A DNA stretch of 64,000 nucleotides from Streptomyces sp. NBC_01335 (GTDB taxonomy: Bacteria > Actinomycetota > Actinomycetes > Streptomycetales > Streptomycetaceae). The notes beneath the pieces were generated by a model, which worked only from the letters and a program-made list of their open reading frames with translations, was not told where the DNA came from and ran no database searches. The position numbers and the translations under genes are program-made. The stretch lies in the NCBI RefSeq assembly GCF_035953295.1, contig NZ_CP108370.1:1488001-1552000 (forward strand). Direction: 5' to 3'. How positions within the stretch are numbered: the stretch's first letter is position 1; the number at the start of each line of letters is the position of its first letter. This document shows positions 33,796-42,895 of the stretch, one piece after another.

Positions 33796-36700
33796 TCACA
33801 CCTGGATCGGTTCCAGCTCCCGTTCGAACCTCCTGCCGTCCCGTGCGATCCGCGTCATCGGATGGTCGTCACCGAGCTGGCGGGCCAGCTCCCCCACGAT
33901 CCGCGCCCGCAGCTGCTGGGCCTCCTCGTGCCGGCCGAGGTCCTCCAGCGTGACCGCCGTGTTCCCCATCATGGCCAGCGCCTCCGGATGCTGCGCCCCG
34001 AGAGCCTTGCCGAGCTGTCCTGCGAGGAGCTGCTCCGTCTCCAGTACCAGCACCGCGTCCCCGAGCACCGCGGTCGCGCTGGCCAGGTTCATCACGCAGA
34101 AGAGCGTGTGCGGGTGGTCCCGGCCGAACAGCTCCCGCATCAGGTCGACGACCCGCCGCGACGTCCTGGCCGCCTCCTCGGCCTCCCCCGAGCCGAGCAG
34201 GTAGACGGCCAGGTTGTTCTGCGCGGCCAGGGTGTACGGGTGCCGCTCCCCCGGCACCACCAGGTACTGCTCGACCACCTCTCGCGCCGCGTCCCTCGCC
34301 TGCGACGTCTCACCGATCGCGTAGTAGTCGGCAGCCAGGTTGAGGTCGCAGGCCAGCGACTCCGGGTTGGGCGTGCTGTACTTCGCCCGGTACCTGGCCC
34401 GGGTGGCCAGCGTCAGCCTGCGGGCGTCCTCCAGCTGCCCCGCCCTGCGCAGCGCCACCGCGAGCGCCTTGGCGGCGGAGAGCGTGCCCGGGAAGGCGGG
34501 GCCGAGCGTCCTCTTGTAGCTGTCGTACGTACGGCTGAGCAGCGCCACGGAGTCCTCGTACCGGCCCACGTCGCGCAGGTCGCGGGCGAGGCTCACAGCG
34601 GAGGAGAGGCTGTACGGATGCTCCGCGCCGAGCACCTCGCTGCGCCGGTCGTACACCTCCTGGTCGATCTCCCGGGCCCGGGAGTACTGCCCGACCAGCC
34701 GCAGGTTGAGCGCCAGGTTGTTCGCCGCCGCGAGGGTCCTCGGGTGGCCCTCGTGGAAGATCTGCCCGAACCCCTCACGGGCCTCGTTGGCCAGCTCGAT
34801 CGCCCGGCCGTACTCCCCGAGCATGCCGAGGTCGGTCGCCAGACTGCTCGTCGTCATGTAGGTGTGGGGGTGCTCCGCGCCCAGGATGTCGCGCTGCCGC
34901 TGGAGGGTGATCTCGTCGAGCTCCTTCGCCTCCACGTAACGCCCGCGCGAGCGGAAGATGTTGGAGATGTGGAAGCAGAGGTACAGGTACTGGATGTCCT
35001 CCTTGCCCAGCGTCTCCGCCCAGGCGGCGCGGAGTTCGGCGCCCAGCGCGCCCGCCGTGCGGACGTCGCCGCGCTTCCAGAGGTAGCGGACGCGGTCGAT
35101 CAGCAGCCTGCGGGTCTCCGGCTCCCCGCAGTGGCGCGCCCCGGACGGGCCCAGGTGCGGCCAGATGGTGGCGAACCGCGCCCAGTTCTCCGGGTTGTCG
35201 ATCGGCTCGTCGTCGTCCGGCCGGGCCCCGGCCAGGACGCGGTGGACCACGTGCCGGGCCTCCCGCTGCTCCTCCTCGCTGAGCTGCGCCTTGATGACGG
35301 CCTGCACCAGCCGGTGCACCTGGATCGAGTTGGAGACCTGGTCGACCTTGGCGAGCGCGAACCGGCCGATCTCCCGGATGACCCGGCCGAGGACGAGCTT
35401 CTCCTGGAGGGAGGAGTCGTACGGCTTGAGTGCCTCGATCATCTCCTTGCTGTAGAGGAGGCTCGCGCTGATCGGCTCGGGGGCGAAGAAGGCGCAGAGC
35501 TGGAGCAGCCGCACCGCGGCGGGCGACCGTTCCTTGAGCCGCTCGATGGAGACGTTCCAGGTGGCGGCCACGGGTTCCGGGTAGCCGGCCGGCTGGTTGA
35601 GGGACAGCACCTGGGCGGCCTGCTCGGCGAGCTGGTCGAGGTAGGTGTCGACGGGGGTCGCGGTCTCCGCGATCCAGGCGGCGGCCTGCTCGACGGCGAG
35701 CGGCAGGTCACCGACGGCCGTGGCGACCCGCCCGGCGTCCTCCTCGCTGAGTCCGGGTGCGCGGCGGCGGAGGTGTTCGACGGACTCCTCGCGCAGGAAG
35801 ACGTCGACGGGCAGCGCGTCGCCGTGCTGCGACCAGGTCTGGTTCCGCGACGTCACCAGGATGTGGCCGGAGCCGCCCTGCGGGAAGTAGCGCCTGATCC
35901 GTTCGGGGTCGTCCGCGTTGTCGAAGACCAGCAGCCACCGGTCGGTGGGCACCCCGCGGCGCAGCAGGTCGACGGCTTCCTTGGAGGCCGCCGCCATGTC
36001 GTCACCGCCCTGCGTGCCCAGCCGGGCGGCGAGTTCCGCGAGTCCGGCGACCACGTCGTCGGTCTGCTCGGAGGAGATCCACCACACCAGGTCGTAGTCG
36101 GCCATGAAGCGGTGCACGTACTCCAGCGCCACCTGCGTCTTGCCGACGCCGCCGAGGCCGTACAGGGTCTGCGGCTGGGGCAGCACCACCGCCATGCCGC
36201 CGCCGAGCTGGTCGCGCATGCGTTCCAGTACCAGGGAGCGGCCGGTGAATCCGGGGTTGCGCGGCGGGGCGTTCCAGATCTTCGGGACCGTGCCGGGGAA
36301 CCTGGGTCCCGGCGCCGACCCGTCGCCCAGGTGGGCCGGGCGGTCCAGCGCGCGCAGCAGGGCGGCCGCGGCGTGGGCCTCGTCGAGCCGGAAGAGGTCC
36401 ACCGGGTTGCGGTCGATGTAGGCGGAGGTGAGCCGGACGTCTCCGACGCGGAACAGGATCTGGCGCCGGCCGCCGGTCTGGTCCTCGGTGCTGGAGCGCT
36501 GCCACAGTTCGGTGGCGCGCTGGGACTTGAGGTAGGCGCTGGAGAGCAGCACGACGGTGCGGGCGGCGGTCTCCGGCGCGGTGACGGGCGGTTCGCGGTC
36601 CTCGCGTTCGGTGGAGACGTCGCGCGGTACGACACGGAAGCCGGCCCGGGTGAGGACGGACTCGATCCAGTCCGCCCACATCCGGTTCTCCGCGACGTAG

Positions 36701-37728
36701 TTGAGGAAGATGTCGGCGGGGAGCGTGGGCCGGCGCCGGGTGAAGGCGTCGCGGATGCGCAGCCGGACGTCCTCCGCGACCGGCGGCATGGAGGTGACCT
36801 CCTGCTCGGTGACGACCGCCACGAGCCGTTCGAAGGCGGAGAGCAGCGAGTTGGTGAGCCCGGCTTCGTCGCCGAAGGTCGCGAGCGTCTCCTCGTACGC
36901 GTAGTAGGGGCGGTACGGGATCTCCACCGCACCCCAGTAGGCGGTGAGTTCGTCGCCGGACAGGTCGCGCGGCAGCCGGTCGAACTTGAAGCGGGCGAGG
37001 GCCCGTCCGGCGTCGGCCTTCTCCTTCTCGCCCTCGTCGATGCGCATCGGGACGGGGTAGATCGCGATCGGCCGCCCGCTGTAGCGCTCGGCCGTCTGGC
37101 GGGCCACGGAGGCGGCGCCGTCGATGGACTGGTCGCTGAGGGTGAAGCAGTCCACCAGCACGTCGGGGAGGTGGACGGTGCAGATGTCGGCGATGTCGCT
37201 GAGGCCGGTGCGGCTGTCGATGAGGACGTAGTCGTAGTTGGCCTTCATGTCGTCGCGCAGGGCGTCGAAGAAGCTTCCGCCGCCGAGCCGGTCGTAGAAG
37301 TTGTCCCAGTCGAACGTGGAGACGGCGGCGGAGTACTCGCGGTTCTGGCGGCCGGCCGAGACGAAGTCGAGGGTTCCTCCCCGGGGGAACTCCCAGCCGA
37401 GCGTCTCCGGTGTCAGGGAGACGGCGTGCTGCTGGATGCGCGCGTAGTCGCGGTGCCAGTCGTCGGGGCGCTGCGCGGGGCTGGTGGCGGCCCAGGCGTA
37501 TTCGGTGATGAGGTCGATGACACCGGTGGTGGCGCCGAGGGTGGCGGGGTCGAGGAAGGGGTGGAAGAACCGGTGCAGGCCCGGCGCCTCCAGGTCCCAG
37601 TCGACGGCCAGGACCCGCTTGCCGTTGGCGGCCAGGATCCAGGCGGTGTTGGCCAGGGCCATGGTGCGCCCCGTGCCTCCCTTGTAGGAGTAGAAAGTGA
37701 CGATCCGCCCGTCACGACCGGCTGTCAT
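33796..37728 (-). CDS. fxsT: FxSxx-COOH system NTPase with TIR, NB-ARC and TPR (FxsT)
   Basis: This 1310-residue protein overlaps the fxsC stop by four bases. Domains in order: a ParA/MinD-like P-loop ATPase (residues 8 to about 300, deviant Walker A YSYKGGTGRT, then VDWDLEAPG); a TIR domain (about 338-460, DIFLNYVAENRMWADWIESV, TVVLLSSAYLKSQ with a possible catalytic Glu near 407); an NB-ARC/STAND NTPase (about 485-800, Walker A LYGLGGVGKTQ, Walker B WLLVFDNADD, and LPLAVEQAAAWIA); and a long TPR array (about 880-1290, LGAEHPHT- and LGAEHPYS-type repeats). STAND proteins are switchable sensors; TIR domains can consume NAD. Its place in the fxs operon is known, its biochemical role is not. 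Confidence 0.92.
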   Translation of the reverse strand: MTAGRDGRIVTFYSYKGGTGRTMALANTAWILAANGKRVLAVDWDLEAPGLHRFFHPFLDPATLGATTGVIDLITEYAWAATSPAQRPDDWHRDYARIQQHAVSLTPETLGWEFPRGGTLDFVSAGRQNREYSAAVSTFDWDNFYDRLGGGSFFDALRDDMKANYDYVLIDSRTGLSDIADICTVHLPDVLVDCFTLSDQSIDGAASVARQTAERYSGRPIAIYPVPMRIDEGEKEKADAGRALARFKFDRLPRDLSGDELTAYWGAVEIPYRPYYAYEETLATFGDEAGLTNSLLSAFERLVAVVTEQEVTSMPPVAEDVRLRIRDAFTRRRPTLPADIFLNYVAENRMWADWIESVLTRAGFRVVPRDVSTEREDREPPVTAPETAARTVVLLSSAYLKSQRATELWQRSSTEDQTGGRRQILFRVGDVRLTSAYIDRNPVDLFRLDEAHAAAALLRALDRPAHLGDGSAPGPRFPGTVPKIWNAPPRNPGFTGRSLVLERMRDQLGGGMAVVLPQPQTLYGLGGVGKTQVALEYVHRFMADYDLVWWISSEQTDDVVAGLAELAARLGTQGGDDMAAASKEAVDLLRRGVPTDRWLLVFDNADDPERIRRYFPQGGSGHILVTSRNQTWSQHGDALPVDVFLREESVEHLRRRAPGLSEEDAGRVATAVGDLPLAVEQAAAWIAETATPVDTYLDQLAEQAAQVLSLNQPAGYPEPVAATWNVSIERLKERSPAAVRLLQLCAFFAPEPISASLLYSKEMIEALKPYDSSLQEKLVLGRVIREIGRFALAKVDQVSNSIQVHRLVQAVIKAQLSEEEQREARHVVHRVLAGARPDDDEPIDNPENWARFATIWPHLGPSGARHCGEPETRRLLIDRVRYLWKRGDVRTAGALGAELRAAWAETLGKEDIQYLYLCFHISNIFRSRGRYVEAKELDEITLQRQRDILGAEHPHTYMTTSSLATDLGMLGEYGRAIELANEAREGFGQIFHEGHPRTLAAANNLALNLRLVGQYSRAREIDQEVYDRRSEVLGAEHPYSLSSAVSLARDLRDVGRYEDSVALLSRTYDSYKRTLGPAFPGTLSAAKALAVALRRAGQLEDARRLTLATRARYRAKYSTPNPESLACDLNLAADYYAIGETSQARDAAREVVEQYLVVPGERHPYTLAAQNNLAVYLLGSGEAEEAARTSRRVVDLMRELFGRDHPHTLFCVMNLASATAVLGDAVLVLETEQLLAGQLGKALGAQHPEALAMMGNTAVTLEDLGRHEEAQQLRARIVGELARQLGDDHPMTRIARDGRRFERELEPIQV

Positions 37729-39050
37729 ACGTCCTCCGCTTGCGTCCCAGGGTCGAGCGTGTCGGGTATGAACTGTGTGTGGCCCATGGGCCCCGTCAGC
37801 CGGGTGCGTTCACCGTGCCCGCCGCCGCTGCCGGGCGGGTAGACGGTCGCGTTGCGCAGGTACTGCTGCGCGGCGACTTCGACGACCTGCGGCAGGATCT
37901 GGCCGAACGCCTCCATGGTGGGTACTCCTTTGGCCGCGACGCGGCAGAAGGCGCGCCCCTGGCTCATCTTGACGGGCATGGTCTGTTCGAGGATCGCGGT
38001 GAGTTCCGCTTCCTCGGCGGTGCTCTGCGGGTCGTCGCGGTTCCACGGCACGACCAGGGTCACCCAGGGCCTGTTGTCGGCGTCGAACGCGGCGAGCCTG
38101 CGGCGGCGGTCCTCGTCCCGGAGCGCCCATCGGTCGAGTATGAGGATCTCCGGCGTGGTGGGGGCCCGCTTCTCCGCGGACAGTCCCTGGCCCTCGGACT
38201 GCCCCTGGTCCTCGTCGAACGAGCCGATCACGGCCTGGTAGTTGAGCGAGCGGACGAGTTCCTCGGTGACGTAGGCCAGCGGGCGCGCGGCGGCCGGGTG
38301 GTAGGGGTTCCAGTCCTGCGGGTTGTCGCCGTAGTAGGCCTCGTTCCGCCCGGGCGGGAGATCGTGGCGGGTGGGTGCGGCGATGGTGATGCGCATCGGC
38401 TTCGGCGCCCCCGCACCGCTGCTGCGGGACCCGAAGGCACTGGGGGCGAGGCGGTAGTCGACGGGTCTTCCGGTGTCGATCCGCACGGTGTCGGCGACGG
38501 TGACGATGCGCTTGGCCAGCTCGTACACGGCTCTTTCGTACTCCTGGGCGAAGAGCCGGAGCTTGATCAGGCCGTAGAGCCCGTCGCTGACGTAGCGTTC
38601 CCCGAAGTCCCGGTGGTTGAACTGGATGCGCTCGGCGGAGCCCGGTAACTGACTGGGCGGCACCGGCACCCAGAGCGCCGGGACGATCGCCTCGGCGGGC
38701 TGGTTGGAGCGGGCGCGATGATGGATCGCCCGCTGTTCGAAGGCGTACCACTCCTTGCCGCACATCTCGCTGGCGAAGTAGCGCGGCGAGAACAGCGGAA
38801 CGAAGACCCGGCAGGTGGCGAGCACCGCGCCGAGCCGTTCCGACCAGCCCTCGCCGGATCGTATTTCCCGGTCCATGAACCCCGCGGTGGTGCCCGCGGG
38901 GAGATCGGTCATGGCCATCACATGGCCGCAGAGATCTTGGAAAAGGCGTTCGACCCACATGTCCGGGTCCGTTCCACCGCCGTACCCCGGTGTGTGCGCG
39001 TAACTGAGAAAGAAGTACGGCCGATGGTCCGACGCTCGCTGTTGCATCAT
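37725..39050 (-). CDS. fxsC: TIR-like protein of the FxSxx-COOH system (FxsC)
   Basis: From the ATG at 39050 (39047 is equally possible) this is about 441 residues. The N-terminal half is TIR-like: PYFFLSYAHTPG, FMDREIRSGEGWSERLGAVL, VFVPLFSPRYFASEMCGKEW, where the Glu of CGKEW (about residue 100) sits where catalytic TIR enzymes have theirs. The C-terminal half (about 215-400) is a second alpha/beta domain (MRITIAAPTRHDLPPGRN, EILILDRWALRDEDRRRRLA, WVTLVVPWNRDDPQS) seen in FxsC proteins. The stop overlaps the fxsT start, so the two proteins are coupled. Whether the TIR part cleaves NAD or only scaffolds is unknown. Confidence 0.9.
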   Translation of the reverse strand: MMQQRASDHRPYFFLSYAHTPGYGGGTDPDMWVERLFQDLCGHVMAMTDLPAGTTAGFMDREIRSGEGWSERLGAVLATCRVFVPLFSPRYFASEMCGKEWYAFEQRAIHHRARSNQPAEAIVPALWVPVPPSQLPGSAERIQFNHRDFGERYVSDGLYGLIKLRLFAQEYERAVYELAKRIVTVADTVRIDTGRPVDYRLAPSAFGSRSSGAGAPKPMRITIAAPTRHDLPPGRNEAYYGDNPQDWNPYHPAAARPLAYVTEELVRSLNYQAVIGSFDEDQGQSEGQGLSAEKRAPTTPEILILDRWALRDEDRRRRLAAFDADNRPWVTLVVPWNRDDPQSTAEEAELTAILEQTMPVKMSQGRAFCRVAAKGVPTMEAFGQILPQVVEVAAQQYLRNATVYPPGSGGGHGERTRLTGPMGHTQFIPDTLDPGTQAEDV

Positions 39051-39203
39051 GCGTGCACACGACCCCCGTCCTGTGTGAGCACCCACATCCGATGCTACGG
39101 AGTGAATGCGAGCGAATTCATCATTCCGGAGCGGGCCGCTCTCCACCCCTTCGATCTTCGGTCATTCACCGCCCCTTTTCAGTCATCTCCCCAGCAGCAT
39201 CGA

Positions 39204-41474
39204 TCACTTACCTTCTTGATCGAAGATTGTCCCGGAGTCGCCGTTCCTGCTGACCCCCTGCGCACCGCTGAGCTCTTTTCGGATCACGTCCAACAGACGC
39301 TTCCCGTGGACGGTCGCCTCGGGAGCCTCTTCCAGCAGGTCGAGCGCTTCCTGCACACCCGCGGGGAATTCCGGATCGAAGAGCCCGACGCCCACCCGCT
39401 CATGGGTCTCGGCCAGCAGACGGGAGAACGGAAGGGCGGTCCCGTCCCAGGGCGACAGATACTCCCAGTCCCCGTCCGCCGCGTACAGGTCCGTGACGTC
39501 GCGCAGGGCCCGCAGCTCGCTCCTGCGGTGGGCCCGCACCATCTCGACCGCCGTTCCTGGGCCGTCGGCGTCCACCGGGACCCCGAGCGCTCCATGGCCG
39601 CGAGGCCGCTCGGCCCGGCAGCCCCGGGTCAGCGGGGTGACGGTGGTCACCGCCTCCGCCATGGCCGTGGCCATCGCCGGAGCCACCGCCTCGATCCGGG
39701 CCCAGGCGCCGGCGAGCGCCTCCCCGAAGGCCTCGAAGACCTCGGGCTCCAGACGGTCCGCGGCGGGCGCCGCGTGGCAGTCGCGGTAGGGGTCGAGATC
39801 GTCGACGGCCCAGCCGGGCAGCCCGGCCACCGCGAGCCGGCGGACCGGCCGCCAGCCGCCGCCCGGCTCCCCGAACGCGACGCGCAGTTCCTCGCCGCTC
39901 CCGCGCTCCACCACGAAGCCCTCGGGCACGCCCCGGACGAGGACCGTCCCGTGGTCGCCCGCACCGCCGAGCGTCAGCTCGCCGAGGGTGGGCAGGAACA
40001 GCCCGCCTCCCCGGTGGACCACCGGCACGGGGTCCGTCAGGCCGGCCCGCAGGGCCGCCGCGGCCACGTACGAGGTGAGCCGCGAGGCCTCCGCGACGGC
40101 CCGGTCCGGGTCGGAGTGGAGCCCCTCCACGGTCTCCTGGAGCCAGGAACGCGCGTACGGATGGGCGAGCACGCGGTCGAGGCCGGCGGCCCCCGCCTCC
40201 GACTCCTCCAGGACGCCCGCCGTCTCCCACGCCCGCGCCCACGGCTCACCCCCGAGCCCGTCGAGCAGCGCGTGGAGGCCGGCCAGCAGCGTGCGGGTGA
40301 GCTCGTGGTGCTCGGCGGCCGTCCCGGCCGGGCCGGACAGGGCGGGCGAGACGAGGGCCGACCCCGTACGCTCCTCGATCCCGCGCACCAGCGCTTCGAG
40401 GTCCGCGCAGTACACGGACGGGTTGTCGAACTCGTTGGAGGAGCGGTAGCGGTGGGTGTAGAGCCCGCCGCCGCACGAACGTACGACGGGGCAACTGCGG
40501 CAGTCCTCGCTGACGCCCGCCAGACCGAGCTGGCGGGCCTGGACTCCCGGATGGGCTGCCACCTGGTCGAAGGAGTGGGTGAAGACGTCGAAGCCCGTGG
40601 CGGCTGCGCCCTCGTACGCGCTCTTGAGCGAATCGACCTGTTCCAGCTGCCCGTCCGTCTCCACGACGACGAGGTCGGTGGGGGCAAGCCCGAGCGATTC
40701 GGTGAGGCTCGGCCCGCCGCTCAGGGTGGACAGCACCGAGGAGAACAGCCGGACCGGCACCGGACGCCCCTGCTCCTGCCAGCGATCGAAGATCGCGAGC
40801 AGCCAGTCGGCATAGGCGACGGGCGACCCGTCGGGACGCGGGGGCGGTTCGTCCCAGGTGGCGTGCGGAAGGAGGAAGTCGATGAGCGGTGGATCGAGTT
40901 CGGTCAGGGCGTCGAGCACGGCGTGCGGGTCGTTGGCGATGTCGATCGTGCAGAGGAGGCCGAGGTTCAGGTGGCGGTAGCGTTCCTGCCGGAGCAGTTC
41001 CACGGCCTTGAGCACGAGGGGGTGACTGCTGCGGCCGTCCGCGAAGCGGCGGTGTCGGTCGTTGGCCGCCCGGTCGCCGTCGAGGGAGATGCCCACCTTG
41101 ACGTCGAACTCGGCGAAGAGGTCCAGGTACCGCGGACTGAGCTGAAGGCCGTTGGTGTGGATGCGGAGATCCAGTTCGGCGACTCCCGCGAGCGCGGAGC
41201 CGAACTCCTCGCAGATGCGGCGCAGCCGCGCGGGGCCCGCGAGTAGCGGCTCCCCTCCGTGCAGGATCACTGACACGGAGGGCAGTGCATGTGTCCCGGC
41301 GTGCTCGGCCAATCGCTGAGCCGTCCGCTGAATCACCTGGTCAGAGATTGTTTTCGGGCGGGTTCGCCAACTCTGGTCAGCATGTTCATAGACATAGCAA
41401 TGATCACAGGCGAGATCACATCTGCTGTGAACCTTCAGAACGATTTCACGGAAAGGGACCGGGGGTCCTGTCAT
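39204..41474 (-). CDS. fxsB: Radical SAM/SPASM peptide maturase FxsB
   Basis: This protein has 756 residues. The radical SAM cluster motif CDLACDHC (Cys 19, 23, 26) leads a TIM-barrel core (ILHGGEPLLAG, RIHTNGLQLSPRYLDLF, VGISLDGDRAANDRHRR). A SPASM domain follows (CRSCPVVRSCGGG, YCADLE). FxsB-family enzymes belong to the reported three-residue cyclophane (triceptide) formers that link an aromatic ring to a nearby beta-carbon in the precursor. Residues about 400-756 are an extra domain resembling the HExxH-type peptide beta-hydroxylases (HPYARSWL, VDDLDPYRDCHAAPAADRLE), but the HExxH position reads RAHRR (near 647-651), so this half looks degenerate. It lies 84 bases after fxsA. Confidence 0.92.
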   Translation of the reverse strand: MTGPPVPFREIVLKVHSRCDLACDHCYVYEHADQSWRTRPKTISDQVIQRTAQRLAEHAGTHALPSVSVILHGGEPLLAGPARLRRICEEFGSALAGVAELDLRIHTNGLQLSPRYLDLFAEFDVKVGISLDGDRAANDRHRRFADGRSSHPLVLKAVELLRQERYRHLNLGLLCTIDIANDPHAVLDALTELDPPLIDFLLPHATWDEPPPRPDGSPVAYADWLLAIFDRWQEQGRPVPVRLFSSVLSTLSGGPSLTESLGLAPTDLVVVETDGQLEQVDSLKSAYEGAAATGFDVFTHSFDQVAAHPGVQARQLGLAGVSEDCRSCPVVRSCGGGLYTHRYRSSNEFDNPSVYCADLEALVRGIEERTGSALVSPALSGPAGTAAEHHELTRTLLAGLHALLDGLGGEPWARAWETAGVLEESEAGAAGLDRVLAHPYARSWLQETVEGLHSDPDRAVAEASRLTSYVAAAALRAGLTDPVPVVHRGGGLFLPTLGELTLGGAGDHGTVLVRGVPEGFVVERGSGEELRVAFGEPGGGWRPVRRLAVAGLPGWAVDDLDPYRDCHAAPAADRLEPEVFEAFGEALAGAWARIEAVAPAMATAMAEAVTTVTPLTRGCRAERPRGHGALGVPVDADGPGTAVEMVRAHRRSELRALRDVTDLYAADGDWEYLSPWDGTALPFSRLLAETHERVGVGLFDPEFPAGVQEALDLLEEAPEATVHGKRLLDVIRKELSGAQGVSRNGDSGTIFDQEGK

Positions 41475-41558
41475 TCCGTCAGTCTAGCCATCGGCACCAG
41501 GTGCGTCGGCCATGCGTGAGCGGCGCAATGCCGCTGCACGCCCCCGGGTGAACTCGGA

Positions 41559-41801
41559 TCAGAGCGCGGAGTTGAACGTCGACGTCCTGTTCGAGCGGCC
41601 GCCCGGAACCGAGACGATCCGTCCGAGCTTTTCGGCGACGTCGCCCCCGGCGGTCTCGATCTTGGAAAGCGGCACACGGCTGATCTTCGCGGTGGCGAAG
41701 GAGGAGGGGAATGCGTAGGTCTTCACGGCCGTCCTTGATTGGCTCGTTCCGGACATGGAAACAGCACCGGCCAGCTGCACCATTGCAGTGTCCGGCGTCA
41801 C
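41559..41801 (-). CDS. fxsA: FxSxx-COOH peptide precursor (FxsA)
   Basis: A peptide of up to 80 residues ending FNSAL, which is exactly the FxSxx-COOH signature (Phe-x-Ser-x-x at the C-terminus). It is encoded immediately upstream of the radical SAM maturase. The leader contains KTYAFPSS, PLSKIETAGGDVAEKLGRIV and a Gly/Arg/Ser linker before the core. The start is unsure: GTG 41801, ATG 41783 and ATG 41756 (MSGTSQSR, 65 residues) are all in frame. GAGAG upstream of 41801 slightly favours the longest form. The core Phe-Asn-Ser is the expected cyclophane site. What the mature peptide does is unknown. Confidence 0.85.
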   Translation of the reverse strand: MTPDTAMVQLAGAVSMSGTSQSRTAVKTYAFPSSFATAKISRVPLSKIETAGGDVAEKLGRIVSVPGGRSNRTSTFNSAL

Positions 41802-41937
41802 GACTTTACTCTCAGAATCTCGGCGAGCACATCTTCACAGACATGTGTACCCCCATTCGGGCAAGGAAGTTGCCCGTAATGGCGGATCGGGCCATTCCAC
41901 CAACAGGGCTCCCCCTGTTTCGATCACCGGAGCGGAC
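41802..41937. promoter_or_regulatory. Divergent promoter region of fxsA and the SLATT gene
   Basis: These 136 bases separate the fxs operon from the divergent SLATT gene and are AT-richer than the surroundings. They contain a small inverted repeat GGGCA...TGCCC (41858-41875 region) and GACATGTG. No confident -10/-35 pair is seen. A shared control region would tie the two sides together. Confidence 0.4.
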
Positions 41938-42867
41938 ATGAAAGCGATTCCTGAACCCCTGCGGTCCATGGTCTTCAGGGATGCCGACCTGCCCGAACTC
42001 TTCCACCGCACCGACGCCGTCGCCGTCGCCCGGCAGCGGGAGGCCATCCGTACGACCCGCTTCCAGTTGACGTTCCTCGTCCTCGGGGCGATACCCGCCG
42101 CGCTGCCGTGGAGCGTGGAAGTCGGGGACTCCCTCCAACTCCTCGACTTACTCGGGGCGTTGGCCTACGCGGGCGTTCTGGTCGCAACCCTCTTCGGCTC
42201 GCACCGCAAAGCGAAGTCGCACTGGCAACTCAACCGCTCCGCAGCGGAGTTCATCAAGTCGAACTGCTGGCGCTACGCGGTGCACGGCTCCCCCTACGAC
42301 ACCACCACGCAGCACCCGGAGGCGGTGTTCGCCAACAGGCTGGAGGAAGGGCTCCAGGAACTGCGGAAAGCCGGCTGGGACGACCCCCGCGACGGCCTGG
42401 ACGGGCCGGACGCGGGCCTCGTCACCGAGCCCATGCGGGTGTTGCGGGACAAGGCGTTCACCGTGCGCAAGGAGACCTACGTACGCGACCGCCTGATAGA
42501 GCAGCGCCGCTGGTACCGGAGGCGGCAGTCGGCCTCCCGGCGGAGTGCGCTGGCCTGGTCGAGCACGGTCGCGGCACTGACGGCGCCGGCGCTGGTCCTC
42601 TGCCTCGTGCAGACCTTCGGGACGGGCCGGTCCTTCGGCCTGACCGGGGTGCTGTCGGCCGCCGCCGCGGCGTGCCTGGCCTGGAACGAGATGCGCCGCC
42701 ACCACCCGTTGGTCTCGGCACACTCCGTGGTCGAGAAGGACCTGGAGTCGATGCAGGCGGCGATGGAGACCTCGCTCACCGAACGGCAGTGGCCCGCGGC
42801 GGTCTTCGAGACCGAGCGCATCGTCTCCCCCGAGCACACGGACTGGCTGGCCAGGCACCGCATATGA
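41938..42867 (+). CDS. SLATT (DUF4231) membrane protein
   Basis: The ATG at 41938 (MKAIPEPLRSMVFRDADLPE) follows CGGAG; the product has 309 residues. Two pairs of hydrophobic helices are seen: FQLTFLVLGAIPAALPW and LLGALAYAGVLVATLFG (about residues 42-87), and ALAWSSTVAALTAPALVLCL and LTGVLSAAAAACLAW (about 222-262). Between and after them lie charged helices (HRKAKSHWQLNRSAAEFIKS, ETYVRDRLIEQRRWYRRRQ), and the last part is HSVVEKDLESMQAAMETSLTE. This is the DUF4231/SLATT arrangement. SLATT proteins were proposed, from comparative genomics of nucleotide-signalling conflict systems, as membrane-perturbing effectors associated with SLOG and similar sensors. It is divergent from fxsA and convergent with a SLOG gene. 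Confidence 0.82.
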   Translation: MKAIPEPLRSMVFRDADLPELFHRTDAVAVARQREAIRTTRFQLTFLVLGAIPAALPWSVEVGDSLQLLDLLGALAYAGVLVATLFGSHRKAKSHWQLNRSAAEFIKSNCWRYAVHGSPYDTTTQHPEAVFANRLEEGLQELRKAGWDDPRDGLDGPDAGLVTEPMRVLRDKAFTVRKETYVRDRLIEQRRWYRRRQSASRRSALAWSSTVAALTAPALVLCLVQTFGTGRSFGLTGVLSAAAAACLAWNEMRRHHPLVSAHSVVEKDLESMQAAMETSLTERQWPAAVFETERIVSPEHTDWLARHRI

Positions 42868-42895
42868 CGTATCGTCAATTTGCTTGCGTACGAGC

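Noticed and set aside
33862..37842. A 1326-residue open frame antisense to fxsT
   Set aside because: High GC leaves the opposite strand open. The protein is low-complexity without motifs, while fxsT has full domain content.
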